64,000 bases of DNA, taken from Flavivirga algicola (GTDB lineage Bacteria > Bacteroidota > Bacteroidia > Flavobacteriales > Flavobacteriaceae). Location of the stretch: contig NZ_JABBHF010000006.1 in NCBI RefSeq assembly GCF_012910715.1, forward strand, positions 248,001 to 312,000, read 5' to 3'. The notes below the pieces were generated by a model. The model searched no databases. It was not told where the DNA came from and saw only the letters and a program-made list of their open reading frames with translations. Position numbers and translations under genes: made by a program. The number at the start of each line of letters is the position of its first letter. Positions within the stretch are counted from its first letter, which is position 1. Shown piece by piece: positions 46,780-56,150 of the stretch.

Positions 46780-49160
46780 ACTTTTCTTTTAAAGAAACCT
46801 TTCTTTTTGGGAGCTCCGTAATAACCATACTTTGCGCCATAACCAAAATTAGATTGTTTTACATCATTCACAACAAGCATCATACCATTAAGCTTATTAC
46901 CAGCATGGAGTTCTTTGGCGAAATTCAATATACGTTTTTCGGTGTAATCAGCTCTTGTCAAATAAATGGTATGTCCAGCATATTCACTTATTAATAAGGT
47001 ATCTGTAACAAGCATGGATGGTGCTGTATCTACGATAACGCAATCGTACTGATTAGACACAGAATCAAAGAGGTTCTTAATACGATCATTCATCAAAAGT
47101 TCTGCTGGGTTAGGCGGTACTTTTCCTGAAAGTAAAATATCAATGTTTATACCATTAATATCGTAAGCATTAATAGCTTCTCCTACTATTATCGATTTAT
47201 CAACTAAAAATTCTGTAAGACCAACTTTTGAATGAACTTTATCTTTTTCATTATTAATGGCAGAATAAATTTGTGGATTCCTTATATCTGCTCCAAGGAG
47301 TAAAACTCTCTTACCAGTGTTTGCTAGTGTAAGTGCCATATTCAAGCTAAAAAAAGACTTACCTTCTCCATTAATTGTTGATGTTACAAAAATAACATTA
47401 TCGTAATCTTTAGTACCCCTACCTCTTTTTACATAATCGAAATTAGTCCTTATTATTCTGAATGACTCAGATAAAATAGATCGATCATTGCGTTCTATCA
47501 AAGTACTATCGCTTTTCTTTACTCTAGGAACCTCACCTAGAACCGTTATATTCCTAATTTCTTTTTCTAAATCCTCTTTATTATGGATTTTTGTATCTAA
47601 TAAACTCTTAGTGTAAATAATAGAAAAAGGAATAATGAGACCCAAAAATAATGCTGCTATATAAGCCATTCGCTTATTAGGCGACACCGGGCCTCCATAA
47701 CTATTGTAAGCTTCATCAATTATTTTCGCACTGGGAGAAGTTGCTGTTAAAGATATAGTAGCCTCTTCTCTTTTCTCTAATAGATATAAATATAGAGATT
47801 CTTTGATGCCTTGTTTCCTTTCTATTGACCGTAACCTACGTTCTTGCCCTGGTACTGAGTATATTTTAGAATTAATCCTTTTGGATTGATTTTCAAGACT
47901 TCCTATCTGAATTCTAAGTGATTTACTTGAATTATTAATACTCTGCTGAAGGTTTTGTCTAATACCTCCTAATGTTTGATCTAATTCCTTAACTATAGGG
48001 TTCTGCTCTCCAGCACTTTTTAAGAGTGTTCTTCTTCTTTCAAGGAGTTGATTATATCTCGATGAAAGTTCAGTAATTGCTTGATCTCCTAAGCCTAAAT
48101 TAGATGGAATAGCATCATATTTTCCAGAAGAATCTCCTAAAGACTCTTTCATATAGTTTAATTGGTTTAATTGCATTCTGCTAGCATCTAATTGTTGCTC
48201 ATTTAATGCACTAGAATTTAAAAATTGACCAGCTTCAGAAGCGACATCGGTTACCTTATTCCCTGTTTTAAATCTTACAATACTATCATCAACATTCACT
48301 AAGTCTGAAGCTATCAATTCAACACGCTCATTAATAAAATTGGCAGTGTTTTTAGATATTTCATTTTTTTTCTGGATAGTAGAAATATTATACTCATCAA
48401 TCAAAGTGTTTACTATATCTTTTGCTTTTTGTATAACTGGATCAGTAATACTAACCTCAATGACTTTTGACGACATTCCTGTAGGGTAAATTGAAATCCT
48501 ATTTTTAAGAGACTCTGCCAATGATTCCAAAGGTGTTATCCTTACTCTAATATTATTTCCTATATAACCTTTTAATTTTTCACTTTTTGGGGTAATTATC
48601 ATCCCTCCAAAAAACGTAGGGATTGTTTCTCCAAAAGTGTATTTCTTAGGAGGATCTTCTTCATTAATTCTAAAATTGAAATCGGTAGAAGAAAGAATTT
48701 CAGTATAAAAACCAAACCCTGTATTATTGATAACTGAATCGGCTTCAATAAAGTTTATAACTATTGGAGAGTTTTTATAAAGCTCAGATTCATTAACTCT
48801 TCCTTTAACAAAATAATTAATATTTAAATGTAATCTTTTGACAATATTCCTTAAAAAACTCCTGGATTTAATAACTTGTATCTCATCCTCAACCATGGCA
48901 CCTTCTTTCTCAGAAAACAAAGACAAGTCTTTTAAAGCACTTGCAGAATCATCTTTGTCGTCTAAAAGCATTATTTTTGCCACTGCAAGATACTGAGGTG
49001 TAGTATACCTTAAATTTACATAAGCAATGCTTAAGCATATTATACAACTTAACGCAAACCATTTCCACTGCTTGAGGTAAACAGAAAGTATTTTCTTCAA
49101 ATCAAATTTAAAATTTTCAGAATTATTATCAGATAAGTTTCTGTTGTCAATTAAAGCCAT
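46776..49160 (-). CDS. polysaccharide co-polymerase / tyrosine autokinase (Wzc-like)
   Basis: 794 residues. Wzz domain between two membrane helices (about 31-49 and 502-520), with a long coiled coil in the periplasm (about 265-480). Cytoplasmic BY-kinase: Walker A STINGEGKSFFSLNMALTLA (about 597-616), Walker A' LLLGADIRNP (with Gly-Ala-Asp), Walker B CVIVDTAPSML (about 709-719). The C-terminal tail FGYGAKYGYYGAPKKKGF contains a Tyr cluster for autophosphorylation. Controls chain length and export of the glycan with the Wza-like lipoprotein encoded 14 bases upstream. Confidence 0.95.
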   Translation of the reverse strand: MALIDNRNLSDNNSENFKFDLKKILSVYLKQWKWFALSCIICLSIAYVNLRYTTPQYLAVAKIMLLDDKDDSASALKDLSLFSEKEGAMVEDEIQVIKSRSFLRNIVKRLHLNINYFVKGRVNESELYKNSPIVINFIEADSVINNTGFGFYTEILSSTDFNFRINEEDPPKKYTFGETIPTFFGGMIITPKSEKLKGYIGNNIRVRITPLESLAESLKNRISIYPTGMSSKVIEVSITDPVIQKAKDIVNTLIDEYNISTIQKKNEISKNTANFINERVELIASDLVNVDDSIVRFKTGNKVTDVASEAGQFLNSSALNEQQLDASRMQLNQLNYMKESLGDSSGKYDAIPSNLGLGDQAITELSSRYNQLLERRRTLLKSAGEQNPIVKELDQTLGGIRQNLQQSINNSSKSLRIQIGSLENQSKRINSKIYSVPGQERRLRSIERKQGIKESLYLYLLEKREEATISLTATSPSAKIIDEAYNSYGGPVSPNKRMAYIAALFLGLIIPFSIIYTKSLLDTKIHNKEDLEKEIRNITVLGEVPRVKKSDSTLIERNDRSILSESFRIIRTNFDYVKRGRGTKDYDNVIFVTSTINGEGKSFFSLNMALTLANTGKRVLLLGADIRNPQIYSAINNEKDKVHSKVGLTEFLVDKSIIVGEAINAYDINGINIDILLSGKVPPNPAELLMNDRIKNLFDSVSNQYDCVIVDTAPSMLVTDTLLISEYAGHTIYLTRADYTEKRILNFAKELHAGNKLNGMMLVVNDVKQSNFGYGAKYGYYGAPKKKGFFKRKV

Positions 49161-49174
49161 TTTAAATTTTCTTT

Positions 49175-49957
49175 CTAGTTTCTAGTAATCAATAAAAGTG
49201 TTGTTGTTATAAGAAATGATGTAATTGAAATTATTGTACCAATTCTTGCATCACCAGAGGCACCGCTTATTGCCGATTTATTAGGCTCTACGTAAACATA
49301 ATCATTTTGTGTTAAATAATAAACAGGTGAATTAAAAACTTCTTTGTTTGTTAAGTCAATTCTAGTATACGTTTTTGTACCATTAAAATCTCTGACAACT
49401 AATACATTATCTCTCCTTCCCTTTATGGTTAAATCTCCAGCCATACCAAGTGCTTCAAGAATAGATATTCTTTCTCCAGAAACAGGATAAACACCAGGGT
49501 TGTTAACTTCTCCAGCTACGGTAACCCTAAAATTGAGAACTCTAAAAATGATTACTGGATCTTTTAGTAGGTCGCCTTCGGCGAATTTTTTCTTAAAAAG
49601 TGCTTTGGCTTCTTCAACGGTAAGGCCTAACAATTTTATTTTACCCAAAACGGGATAATCAATATTACCTTCTACATCAATAAGGTAGTCTATAAGTTCT
49701 CCTTGAGCACCAGCAGACCTAATTAAATTATAGGGTTGTGTAACTGTTTGGTCTAAAGTGGAAACATAAATACTCACAACATCTCCCACTTTTAGTTTAG
49801 CAGTGAAAGTGTCTGTATCTACAACAGTTTCAAAACTCTTGGCATTCTGAAAGTAAACGATATCCTGTTTTGATGTACATGAAGTAAAAAGCATACCAAT
49901 TATTATGGCAGCAATTAGTATCTTACTTCGTATAAGTGGTTTATCCATTTTTATCAT
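49175..49957 (-). CDS. polysaccharide export lipoprotein (Wza-like)
   Basis: 260 residues. Lipoprotein signal (MLFTSC, Cys about residue 27). Poly_export domain: DTFTAKLKVGDVVSIYVSTLDQTVTQPYN (about 49-77), GNIDYPVLGKIKLLGLTVEEAKALFKKKF, then SLBB repeat VTVAGEVNNPGVYPVSGERISILEALGMAGDLTIKG (about 149-184). C-terminal hydrophobic segment (ISITSFLITTTLLLITRN) may cross a membrane. Forms the outer membrane channel for the polysaccharide. Start MIKMDKPL could also be Met4. Confidence 0.93.
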   Translation of the reverse strand: MIKMDKPLIRSKILIAAIIIGMLFTSCTSKQDIVYFQNAKSFETVVDTDTFTAKLKVGDVVSIYVSTLDQTVTQPYNLIRSAGAQGELIDYLIDVEGNIDYPVLGKIKLLGLTVEEAKALFKKKFAEGDLLKDPVIIFRVLNFRVTVAGEVNNPGVYPVSGERISILEALGMAGDLTIKGRRDNVLVVRDFNGTKTYTRIDLTNKEVFNSPVYYLTQNDYVYVEPNKSAISGASGDARIGTIISITSFLITTTLLLITRN

Positions 49958-49991
49958 TATTTGGGGAAAATAATAAAATTAAAATTGATTC

Positions 49992-51932
49992 TTAAAGGTT
50001 TCCGTAATTTTTATCGGCTCTTTCTTCAGAGATTCCTTTAACTTTTTTATAAATCTGAACTCTTTTGTCAAAGCGTTCGTAATCAGAATTATTAGATTTA
50101 TATTCTGGAATTAATCGTTTCATTTTCATAACAATATTGTTATTTTGGAAACGATTTGTTATACATAGCTCTTCTATTTGGGCTTTAACTTTATCGTAAT
50201 CTAATTCCCTGGTCTTACTAATCATTATCTTTTTATGGTATGTAGACAATGTGTTTTCACCATTAGCCAATAACTCTTCATACAGCTTTTCTCCTGGACG
50301 TAATCCAGTAATCTTAATATCAATATCCTCTGGGAATCTTAGGCCAGAAAGTTTTATCATATTTTTGGCAAGATCATATATCTTAACAGACTCACCCATA
50401 TCAAATATAAAAATCTCTCCTCCTTTACCCATAGTTCCTGCCTCAAGGACTAATTGAGAGGCTTCTGGGATGGTCATAAAATATCTAGTGATTTCTTTAT
50501 GTGTCAAAGTAAGAGGTCCATCATTTTCAATCTGTTTTTTAAACAATGGAATTACAGAACCATTAGACCCTAATACATTACCAAATCTTGTTGTAATGAA
50601 TTTTGTTTTACTTTCTTTTTGAAGACAGCTAATATACATCTCTGCCATTCTTTTAGTGGCCCCCATGACACTTGTTGGGTTAACCGCTTTATCTGTAGAT
50701 ACAAAAACAAATTTCTTTACATTATATCGAGATGCCGTATCTGCCAGAAGCTTCGTTCCATTAACATTAATTTTTATAGCTTCATAAGGCGATTTCTCCA
50801 TTAATGGTACGTGCTTATAAGCAGCAGCATGAAATACCATAGTAGGCTTATGGTTTTGGAAAATAGTATCTATTCTTAAACCATCACGAATATCGGCTAC
50901 TATAGCTGTAAAATTATGTTTTCCGTTTTGTTTTAAATCTTGTTGTACATCATAAAGAGCAGATTCGGCTTGGTCTACAAGAATTAATTCCTTTACATCA
51001 AAATTAGAAAGTTGTTTAACCAATTCACTACCGATAGATCCAGCAGCTCCAGTAACAATAACAGTTTCTCCTCTAAATTCATTTAGTAAATTAGGATTGT
51101 TTATTTCAATAGGAGGTCTTCCTAATAAATCTTCAATTTGCACTTGTTTAATTTGCTTAACGTTTAACTCTCCATTAATCCAACTTTCAATAGGCGGCAC
51201 TTTAGTAATCTTTATATCTAGATTTACAAAGTCAATTAAGTTTTCCTTTTCTAAATTTTTTGAAGCAATAATTAATTCGTCTATTTGATTGGCTTCAATA
51301 TAAGCATTAGTGATTTTTTCTTTTGAAAAAATAGAAATACCGTTTATCGATTTACCTTTTTTTCTTGAATTGTCGTCAATAAAGCCAACGACTTGAAATT
51401 TTGTACTAACATTACTTATTAAAGCATTATAAGTAACAATTCCTGAATCGCCAGCACCATAAATTAAAACGCGTTTCGAAGACATTAACTTGCACTTCAA
51501 GTATTTATATGTCATTTTAAAAAGCAACCTACTAGCACTAAGTATCACAAAACTCAATAAGGCATGCATGGTTACAATTGATAATGGTATTGTGAATCCT
51601 GGAAATACTTCAAATATCCTGTTTACTAGAACTGCTACAATACACGTTAATGACATAACAGTAACAGATTTAAATAAGTTTACAACATCTGTAAAACCAG
51701 TATGTCTAATAACACTTTTAAAGGACCCTATTAATAAAAAGCTAAAGGTCGCTACCGTAGCTAAAAAGGGTAATTGGATTAAAAACTGTTTTAAGTCAAA
51801 ATTTAATGTAAAATTAAACCTAATTAAATATGCAATAAAAAACGTTGACAAGACTATTGCCAAATCAATTGCTAGCACGAGCCATTTCGAAGCATATTTC
51901 TGAGAGAAATAGGTAAAGTAATTATTTATCAT
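49992..51932 (-). CDS. full-length CapD/PglF-type UDP-GlcNAc 4,6-dehydratase
   Basis: 646 residues. Four N-terminal membrane helices (about 18-36, 46-66, 84-101, 116-135), a CoA-binding-like/Rossmann linker (about 147-245: KRVLIYGAGDSGIVTYNAL) and the catalytic SDR domain (about 288-580): VIVTGAAGSIGSELVKQL, FHAAAYKHVPLMEKSPYEAIKIN, STDKAVNPTSVMGATKRMAEMYI and GLRPGEKLYEELL. It probably makes a UDP-4-keto-6-deoxy sugar for the overlapping aminotransferase to act on. Transcribed with the Wza/Wzc genes. Confidence 0.95.
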   Translation of the reverse strand: MINNYFTYFSQKYASKWLVLAIDLAIVLSTFFIAYLIRFNFTLNFDLKQFLIQLPFLATVATFSFLLIGSFKSVIRHTGFTDVVNLFKSVTVMSLTCIVAVLVNRIFEVFPGFTIPLSIVTMHALLSFVILSASRLLFKMTYKYLKCKLMSSKRVLIYGAGDSGIVTYNALISNVSTKFQVVGFIDDNSRKKGKSINGISIFSKEKITNAYIEANQIDELIIASKNLEKENLIDFVNLDIKITKVPPIESWINGELNVKQIKQVQIEDLLGRPPIEINNPNLLNEFRGETVIVTGAAGSIGSELVKQLSNFDVKELILVDQAESALYDVQQDLKQNGKHNFTAIVADIRDGLRIDTIFQNHKPTMVFHAAAYKHVPLMEKSPYEAIKINVNGTKLLADTASRYNVKKFVFVSTDKAVNPTSVMGATKRMAEMYISCLQKESKTKFITTRFGNVLGSNGSVIPLFKKQIENDGPLTLTHKEITRYFMTIPEASQLVLEAGTMGKGGEIFIFDMGESVKIYDLAKNMIKLSGLRFPEDIDIKITGLRPGEKLYEELLANGENTLSTYHKKIMISKTRELDYDKVKAQIEELCITNRFQNNNIVMKMKRLIPEYKSNNSDYERFDKRVQIYKKVKGISEERADKNYGNL

Positions 51933-53059
51933 AAGTTGGGGGTTTTTAAAATTTTATTTAGCACTCTATCTAAATCGTTTTGACTTAAATTAGATCCACT
52001 TGGTAAACAAAGACCTTTATCAAAAAGATCTTCAGAAACTCCATTTGTAAAATGAAGATAATCTTTAAAGACAGGTTGCATGTGCATTGGTTTCCACAAT
52101 GGTCTTGATTCAATATCATCCTCCTGTAACGTAAGTCTTATTTGTTCACGAGTCTCGAAAGAATCTGTTTTTATGCAAGTAATCCATCTGTTTGAAAAGA
52201 ACCCTTGAGGTTCTTCTAAAAACTCGATAGTATTAAATTGTGACAAATTTGCCTTATAGAAATTGAAATTTTTCCTTCTAGCTTCAACTCTATCATCAAT
52301 CACTTCCATTTGTCCTCTACCAATTCCTGCTAAAACATTACTCATTCTGTAATTATAACCAATAGATGAATGTTCATAATGAGGCGCATTATCTCTTGCT
52401 TGTGTGGATAAAAAAACTGCTTTTTCTTTTAGACTTTGCGTATTGGTAATTAAAGCACCACCACCCGAGGTTGTTATTATTTTATTGCCATTAAATGATA
52501 ATATACTAATATCAGAAAGTGTTGCACATTTTTGTTCAAAATAAGTACTACCCAAAGCTTCTGCACTATCCTCTATTACTGGTATCTCATATTTTTTAGC
52601 AATTGCATTAATTTCATTTGCCTTATAAGGCATTCCATATAAATGTACTGCTATTATCGCTTTAGGTTTTTTATATTTTTCTATTCTATCTTTAATAGCT
52701 ATTTCTAATAACTCTGGCGACATGTTCCATGTGTCTGGTTCACTATCTATAAAAATAGGTGTAGCGCCTTGATATAGTATAGGATTTGCAGAAGCAGAAA
52801 AAGTGAAACTTTGACATAAAACTTCATCGCCTTTAGATACATTAAGTAATTCAAGTGCTAAATGGATAGCAGCTGTACCAGAGCTTAACGCAGCAACATG
52901 TTTATTTTCACCTAAATAATCCCTTAAATCATTTTCAAACCCATCAACATGTGGTCCTAATGGTGCAATCCAATTCGTATCAAAAGCCTCTGCTACAAAT
53001 TTCTGCTCCGAACCTCCCATGTGAGGAGATGATAAATATATTTTAGTCTTGGTCAACAT
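51929..53059 (-). CDS. PglE/DegT-family sugar aminotransferase
   Basis: 376 residues, PLP-dependent, DegT/DnrJ/EryC1/StrS family. Seen: KIYLSSPHMGGSEQKFVAEAFDTNWIAPLGPHVDGFE (about 6-42), ALSSGTAAIHLALELL (about 58-73), PVIEDSAEALGSTY (about 162-175) and the PLP Lys in LSFNGNKIITTSGGGALIT (about 192-205). The SPHMGGSE start is typical of enzymes giving UDP-4-amino-4,6-dideoxy sugars as in bacillosamine synthesis. The four-base overlap with the CapD/PglF gene supports consecutive reactions. Upstream is a 680-base gap. Confidence 0.93.
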   Translation of the reverse strand: MLTKTKIYLSSPHMGGSEQKFVAEAFDTNWIAPLGPHVDGFENDLRDYLGENKHVAALSSGTAAIHLALELLNVSKGDEVLCQSFTFSASANPILYQGATPIFIDSEPDTWNMSPELLEIAIKDRIEKYKKPKAIIAVHLYGMPYKANEINAIAKKYEIPVIEDSAEALGSTYFEQKCATLSDISILSFNGNKIITTSGGGALITNTQSLKEKAVFLSTQARDNAPHYEHSSIGYNYRMSNVLAGIGRGQMEVIDDRVEARRKNFNFYKANLSQFNTIEFLEEPQGFFSNRWITCIKTDSFETREQIRLTLQEDDIESRPLWKPMHMQPVFKDYLHFTNGVSEDLFDKGLCLPSGSNLSQNDLDRVLNKILKTPNL

Positions 53060-53741
53060 TTATACGTTTTATAATTTCAGTTTATTGCATAAGATATCCG
53101 TACAGCTTTTTACAACTGTACAATTTATTACATATACTATTTCTGAATGATTTCCCTCTTTATCCATAAAACAAAATTAATTCCTATTATTAGCTTAAAT
53201 TAATATTTAGTATTAAGTGATTTTTAAAATATTTGTTGTATTAATCTATTTTTAATTTTACAGATTAATGATTGAGAGATTTTGGAAATATTTTATTTTT
53301 ATCATTTAAATACAATTAAATTAATTTGCTATTAATCAATTCAATTTGTGTTTTACGGCGTAAATTTAGTAATTGTTTTGAAGCAATGTGACTAGAATTA
53401 ATTTAATTCGCTAAAAGAGTAATTAAAATCGGTTAAATACATCTATGTTTTTAATTGAAAGTAAAAGTATGCATGTTGTCGATTCTATAATTTCAATTTT
53501 TAGTCTGTGGTGTTTTACTTAAACCTAGTGTTTTTGTAGGTTTTTTAATACATTTAAAGACAGTGATCAAAAATACATTCTTGAAGAAGATAAATGTCGG
53601 TTTTTAGATAAAGGTTTGTTTGGTCGTTTATTTTTACACATAGATGAATTTCATCGGGAAAAATGGGTATTGATATAATTAGTTAACCCGTTCCGTTTAT
53701 TTTTTTAATATTTGCCTCGAATAAATAAATCCTAAATCTAA
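53060..53741. other. 682-base intergenic region between divergent polysaccharide operons
   Basis: AT-rich stretch between the minus-strand export operon and the plus-strand sugar operon; promoters for both must lie here, but I found no exact TAnnTTTG box with a -33 partner close to either start. 53529-53678 has a coding-like but start-less frame described separately. No RNA gene, terminator hairpin or repeat stands out elsewhere. Confidence 0.6.
53529..53678 (+). pseudogene. possible remnant of a protein-coding gene
   Basis: An open frame of 49 codons without a start codon runs from after TAG at 53526 to TAA at 53676-53678. Its translation contains KDSDQKYILEEDKCRFLD, then KGLFGRLFLHIDEFHREKWV, which looks more like protein than noise, with balanced charged residues. 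It could be a decayed 3' end, or chance; no family recognised. Confidence 0.2.
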
Positions 53742-54740
53742 ATGACCGAACAACAACTAAAAACTTTATTAGGAAAAACAGTACTTATTACTGGTGGTGC
53801 GGGTTTTATTGGCTCTAACCTATGTGAAGTTTTATTAGACCACAATATAAAGGTAGTTTGCTTAGATAATTTCTCGACAGGAAAACGAACCAATATAGAT
53901 CCTTTTTTAAGTAACGATAATTTTAAATTAATTGAAGGGGATATTAGAAACCTTGATGATTGCCATAATGCATGTACAAACGTAGACTATGTATTACATC
54001 AAGCTGCCTTAGGGTCTGTGCCAAGATCTATAAATGATCCCATTACAACAAACGACGTCAACGTTTCTGGTTTTTTAAACATGTTGGTAGCTGCTAGAGA
54101 CGCCAAAGTGAAACGTTTTGTATACGCTGCCAGCTCTTCAACTTATGGAGATCATGAGGCATTGCCTAAGATTGAAGATACTATTGGGAAACCATTATCT
54201 CCTTACGCCATCACTAAATACGTAAATGAATTATATGCAGAAATCTTTTTTAGCACATATAAATTAGATACTGTCGGGTTACGTTATTTTAATGTCTTTG
54301 GGAAAAGACAGGACCCAAATGGTGCATATGCTGCTGTAATCCCGAAGTTTGTTCAACAATATATAAATCACGAATCACCTATTATTAATGGAGATGGAAG
54401 TTATTCAAGAGACTTTACTTTTATTGATAATGTGGTTCAAATGAATATCAATGCATTGACTGTTGATAATAAAGATGCATTAAATACTGTGTACAATGTC
54501 GCATACGGAGAGCGAACGACTTTAATTGAGTTAGCGACTTTACTAAAAGAATATTTATCTGAATTTGATAGCGTTATAGGTAATATTGAAATAAAACACA
54601 GAGATAATAGAATTGGAGATATCCCTCACTCTTTAGCTTCTATTGATAAAGCAAAACAATTATTAAATTACGACCCAAAATACAATATTAACAGTGGTTT
54701 AAAAGAAGCTGTAAAGTGGTATTGGGAGAATTTAAAATAA
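53742..54740 (+). CDS. UDP-N-acetylglucosamine 4-epimerase (WbpP/TviC-like)
   Basis: 332 residues, extended SDR. Seen: VLITGGAGFIGSNLCEVLLD (about 15-34), LDNFSTGKRTN, VLHQAALGSVPRSINDP, AASSSTYGDHEALPKIED (about 129-146), and PYAITKYVNELYAE with Tyr and Lys (about 151-164), YFNVFGKRQDPNGAYAAVIPKF. Closest in motif to WbpP/TviC, interconverting UDP-GlcNAc and UDP-GalNAc. First gene of the plus-strand sugar operon and beside its likely follow-up dehydrogenase (22-base gap). Confidence 0.9.
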   Translation: MTEQQLKTLLGKTVLITGGAGFIGSNLCEVLLDHNIKVVCLDNFSTGKRTNIDPFLSNDNFKLIEGDIRNLDDCHNACTNVDYVLHQAALGSVPRSINDPITTNDVNVSGFLNMLVAARDAKVKRFVYAASSSTYGDHEALPKIEDTIGKPLSPYAITKYVNELYAEIFFSTYKLDTVGLRYFNVFGKRQDPNGAYAAVIPKFVQQYINHESPIINGDGSYSRDFTFIDNVVQMNINALTVDNKDALNTVYNVAYGERTTLIELATLLKEYLSEFDSVIGNIEIKHRDNRIGDIPHSLASIDKAKQLLNYDPKYNINSGLKEAVKWYWENLK

Positions 54741-54762
54741 AGTTATATTATCAAAATAAAAA

Positions 54763-56046
54763 ATGAAGGATATTAAAATTGCCGTTATTGGATTGGGCTA
54801 TGTTGGCCTGCCATTGGCTAGACTTTTTGCAACTAAATATAATGTTGTAGGCTTTGATATTAATCAAGGTAGAATTAATGAATTGTCTGAAGGAAATGAT
54901 TCGACTCTTGAAGTAGATTCCGATACTTTAAAATCAGTTTTAAAAAACAATGCAGTCGATGGCATAGGTTTGTATTGTAGTGCTTCACTTGAAGATATAA
55001 AAGATTGCAACTATTATGTAATTACGGTTCCTACCCCTATTGATAAGAACAATAGACCAGATTTAACACCTCTTTATAAGTCTAGTGAAACCGTTGCTAA
55101 AGTTTTAAAGAAAGGAGATATCGTTATTTACGAATCTACAGTATATCCTGGTGTAACAGAAGATGAATGTGTACCAGTTCTTGAAAAAATTAGCGGACTT
55201 GCATTTAATAAAGATTTTTATGTAGGCTATTCGCCAGAAAGAATAAACCCCGGTGACAAACTTCATACGGTTGAGAAAATACTTAAAGTAACGGCTGGTT
55301 CTACTCCAGAAATTGGTAAAAAAGTGGACGCTTTATATGCTAGTGTTATTACAGCTGGGACTCATTTAGCGCCTACTATTAAAGTAGCTGAAGCGGCTAA
55401 AGTAATTGAAAATTCACAACGTGATATAAATATTGCTTTTGTTAATGAATTGGCTAAGATTTTCAATTTAATGGATATTGATACACATTCTGTCCTCAAA
55501 GCAGCTGGTACTAAATGGAACTTTTTACCATTTAAACCTGGATTAGTTGGCGGACATTGTATAGGTGTAGATCCATATTACTTAGCACAAAAAGCCCAAG
55601 AGGTTGGATATCATCCAGAAATTATATTGGCAGGACGTCGCGTAAATGATAGTATGGGACAATATGTAGCTTCTGAAGTTATTAAATTAATGGTAAAGAA
55701 TGATATTCGCATTAAAGATGCTAAGATATTAGTTCTTGGCATTACATTCAAGGAAAACTGTCCAGATGTTAGAAATACTAAAGCTGTTGATGTTATTAAT
55801 CAATTAAAAAGTTATGGTACAAATATTACTGTTTATGACCCTTGGGCAGAACCAGAAGAGGTTGAGAATGAATATAATTTGCAAACTACAAAAGTACTGT
55901 CTAACAATAAATTTGATGCTGTAGTTTTAACAGTAGCTCATGACGAATTCCTAAATAATGATTTTAGTGATATATTAAATACTAATGGCGTGTTATATGA
56001 TGTAAAAGGTGTCTTAAAAGATACTAACGTTAATGGAAGGCTTTAA
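54763..56046 (+). CDS. UDP-N-acetylhexosamine 6-dehydrogenase (WbpO/TviB-like)
   Basis: 427 residues, UDP-glucose/GDP-mannose dehydrogenase family; two NAD-linked oxidations of a sugar C6 to a carboxylate. Seen: AVIGLGYVGLPLARLFATKYNVVGFD (about 7-32), TVPTPIDKNNRPDL, IYESTVYPGVTED (about 125-137), AEAAKVIENSQRDINIAFVNELA, the catalytic Cys in GLVGGHCIGVDPYYLAQKA (about 260-278) and ITFKENCPDVRNTK. With the preceding epimerase it predicts UDP-GalNAcA. Confidence 0.92.
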   Translation: MKDIKIAVIGLGYVGLPLARLFATKYNVVGFDINQGRINELSEGNDSTLEVDSDTLKSVLKNNAVDGIGLYCSASLEDIKDCNYYVITVPTPIDKNNRPDLTPLYKSSETVAKVLKKGDIVIYESTVYPGVTEDECVPVLEKISGLAFNKDFYVGYSPERINPGDKLHTVEKILKVTAGSTPEIGKKVDALYASVITAGTHLAPTIKVAEAAKVIENSQRDINIAFVNELAKIFNLMDIDTHSVLKAAGTKWNFLPFKPGLVGGHCIGVDPYYLAQKAQEVGYHPEIILAGRRVNDSMGQYVASEVIKLMVKNDIRIKDAKILVLGITFKENCPDVRNTKAVDVINQLKSYGTNITVYDPWAEPEEVENEYNLQTTKVLSNNKFDAVVLTVAHDEFLNNDFSDILNTNGVLYDVKGVLKDTNVNGRL

Positions 56047-56150
56047 TGTAAAATACTAGCTTAAAAAAATATTTAGCCTAATTAAAAATTAACACTTTTA
56101 GCATTTTTTGTTTGAATTGAAAAAAGTTAAAACCTTTAAAATTGATGTTT

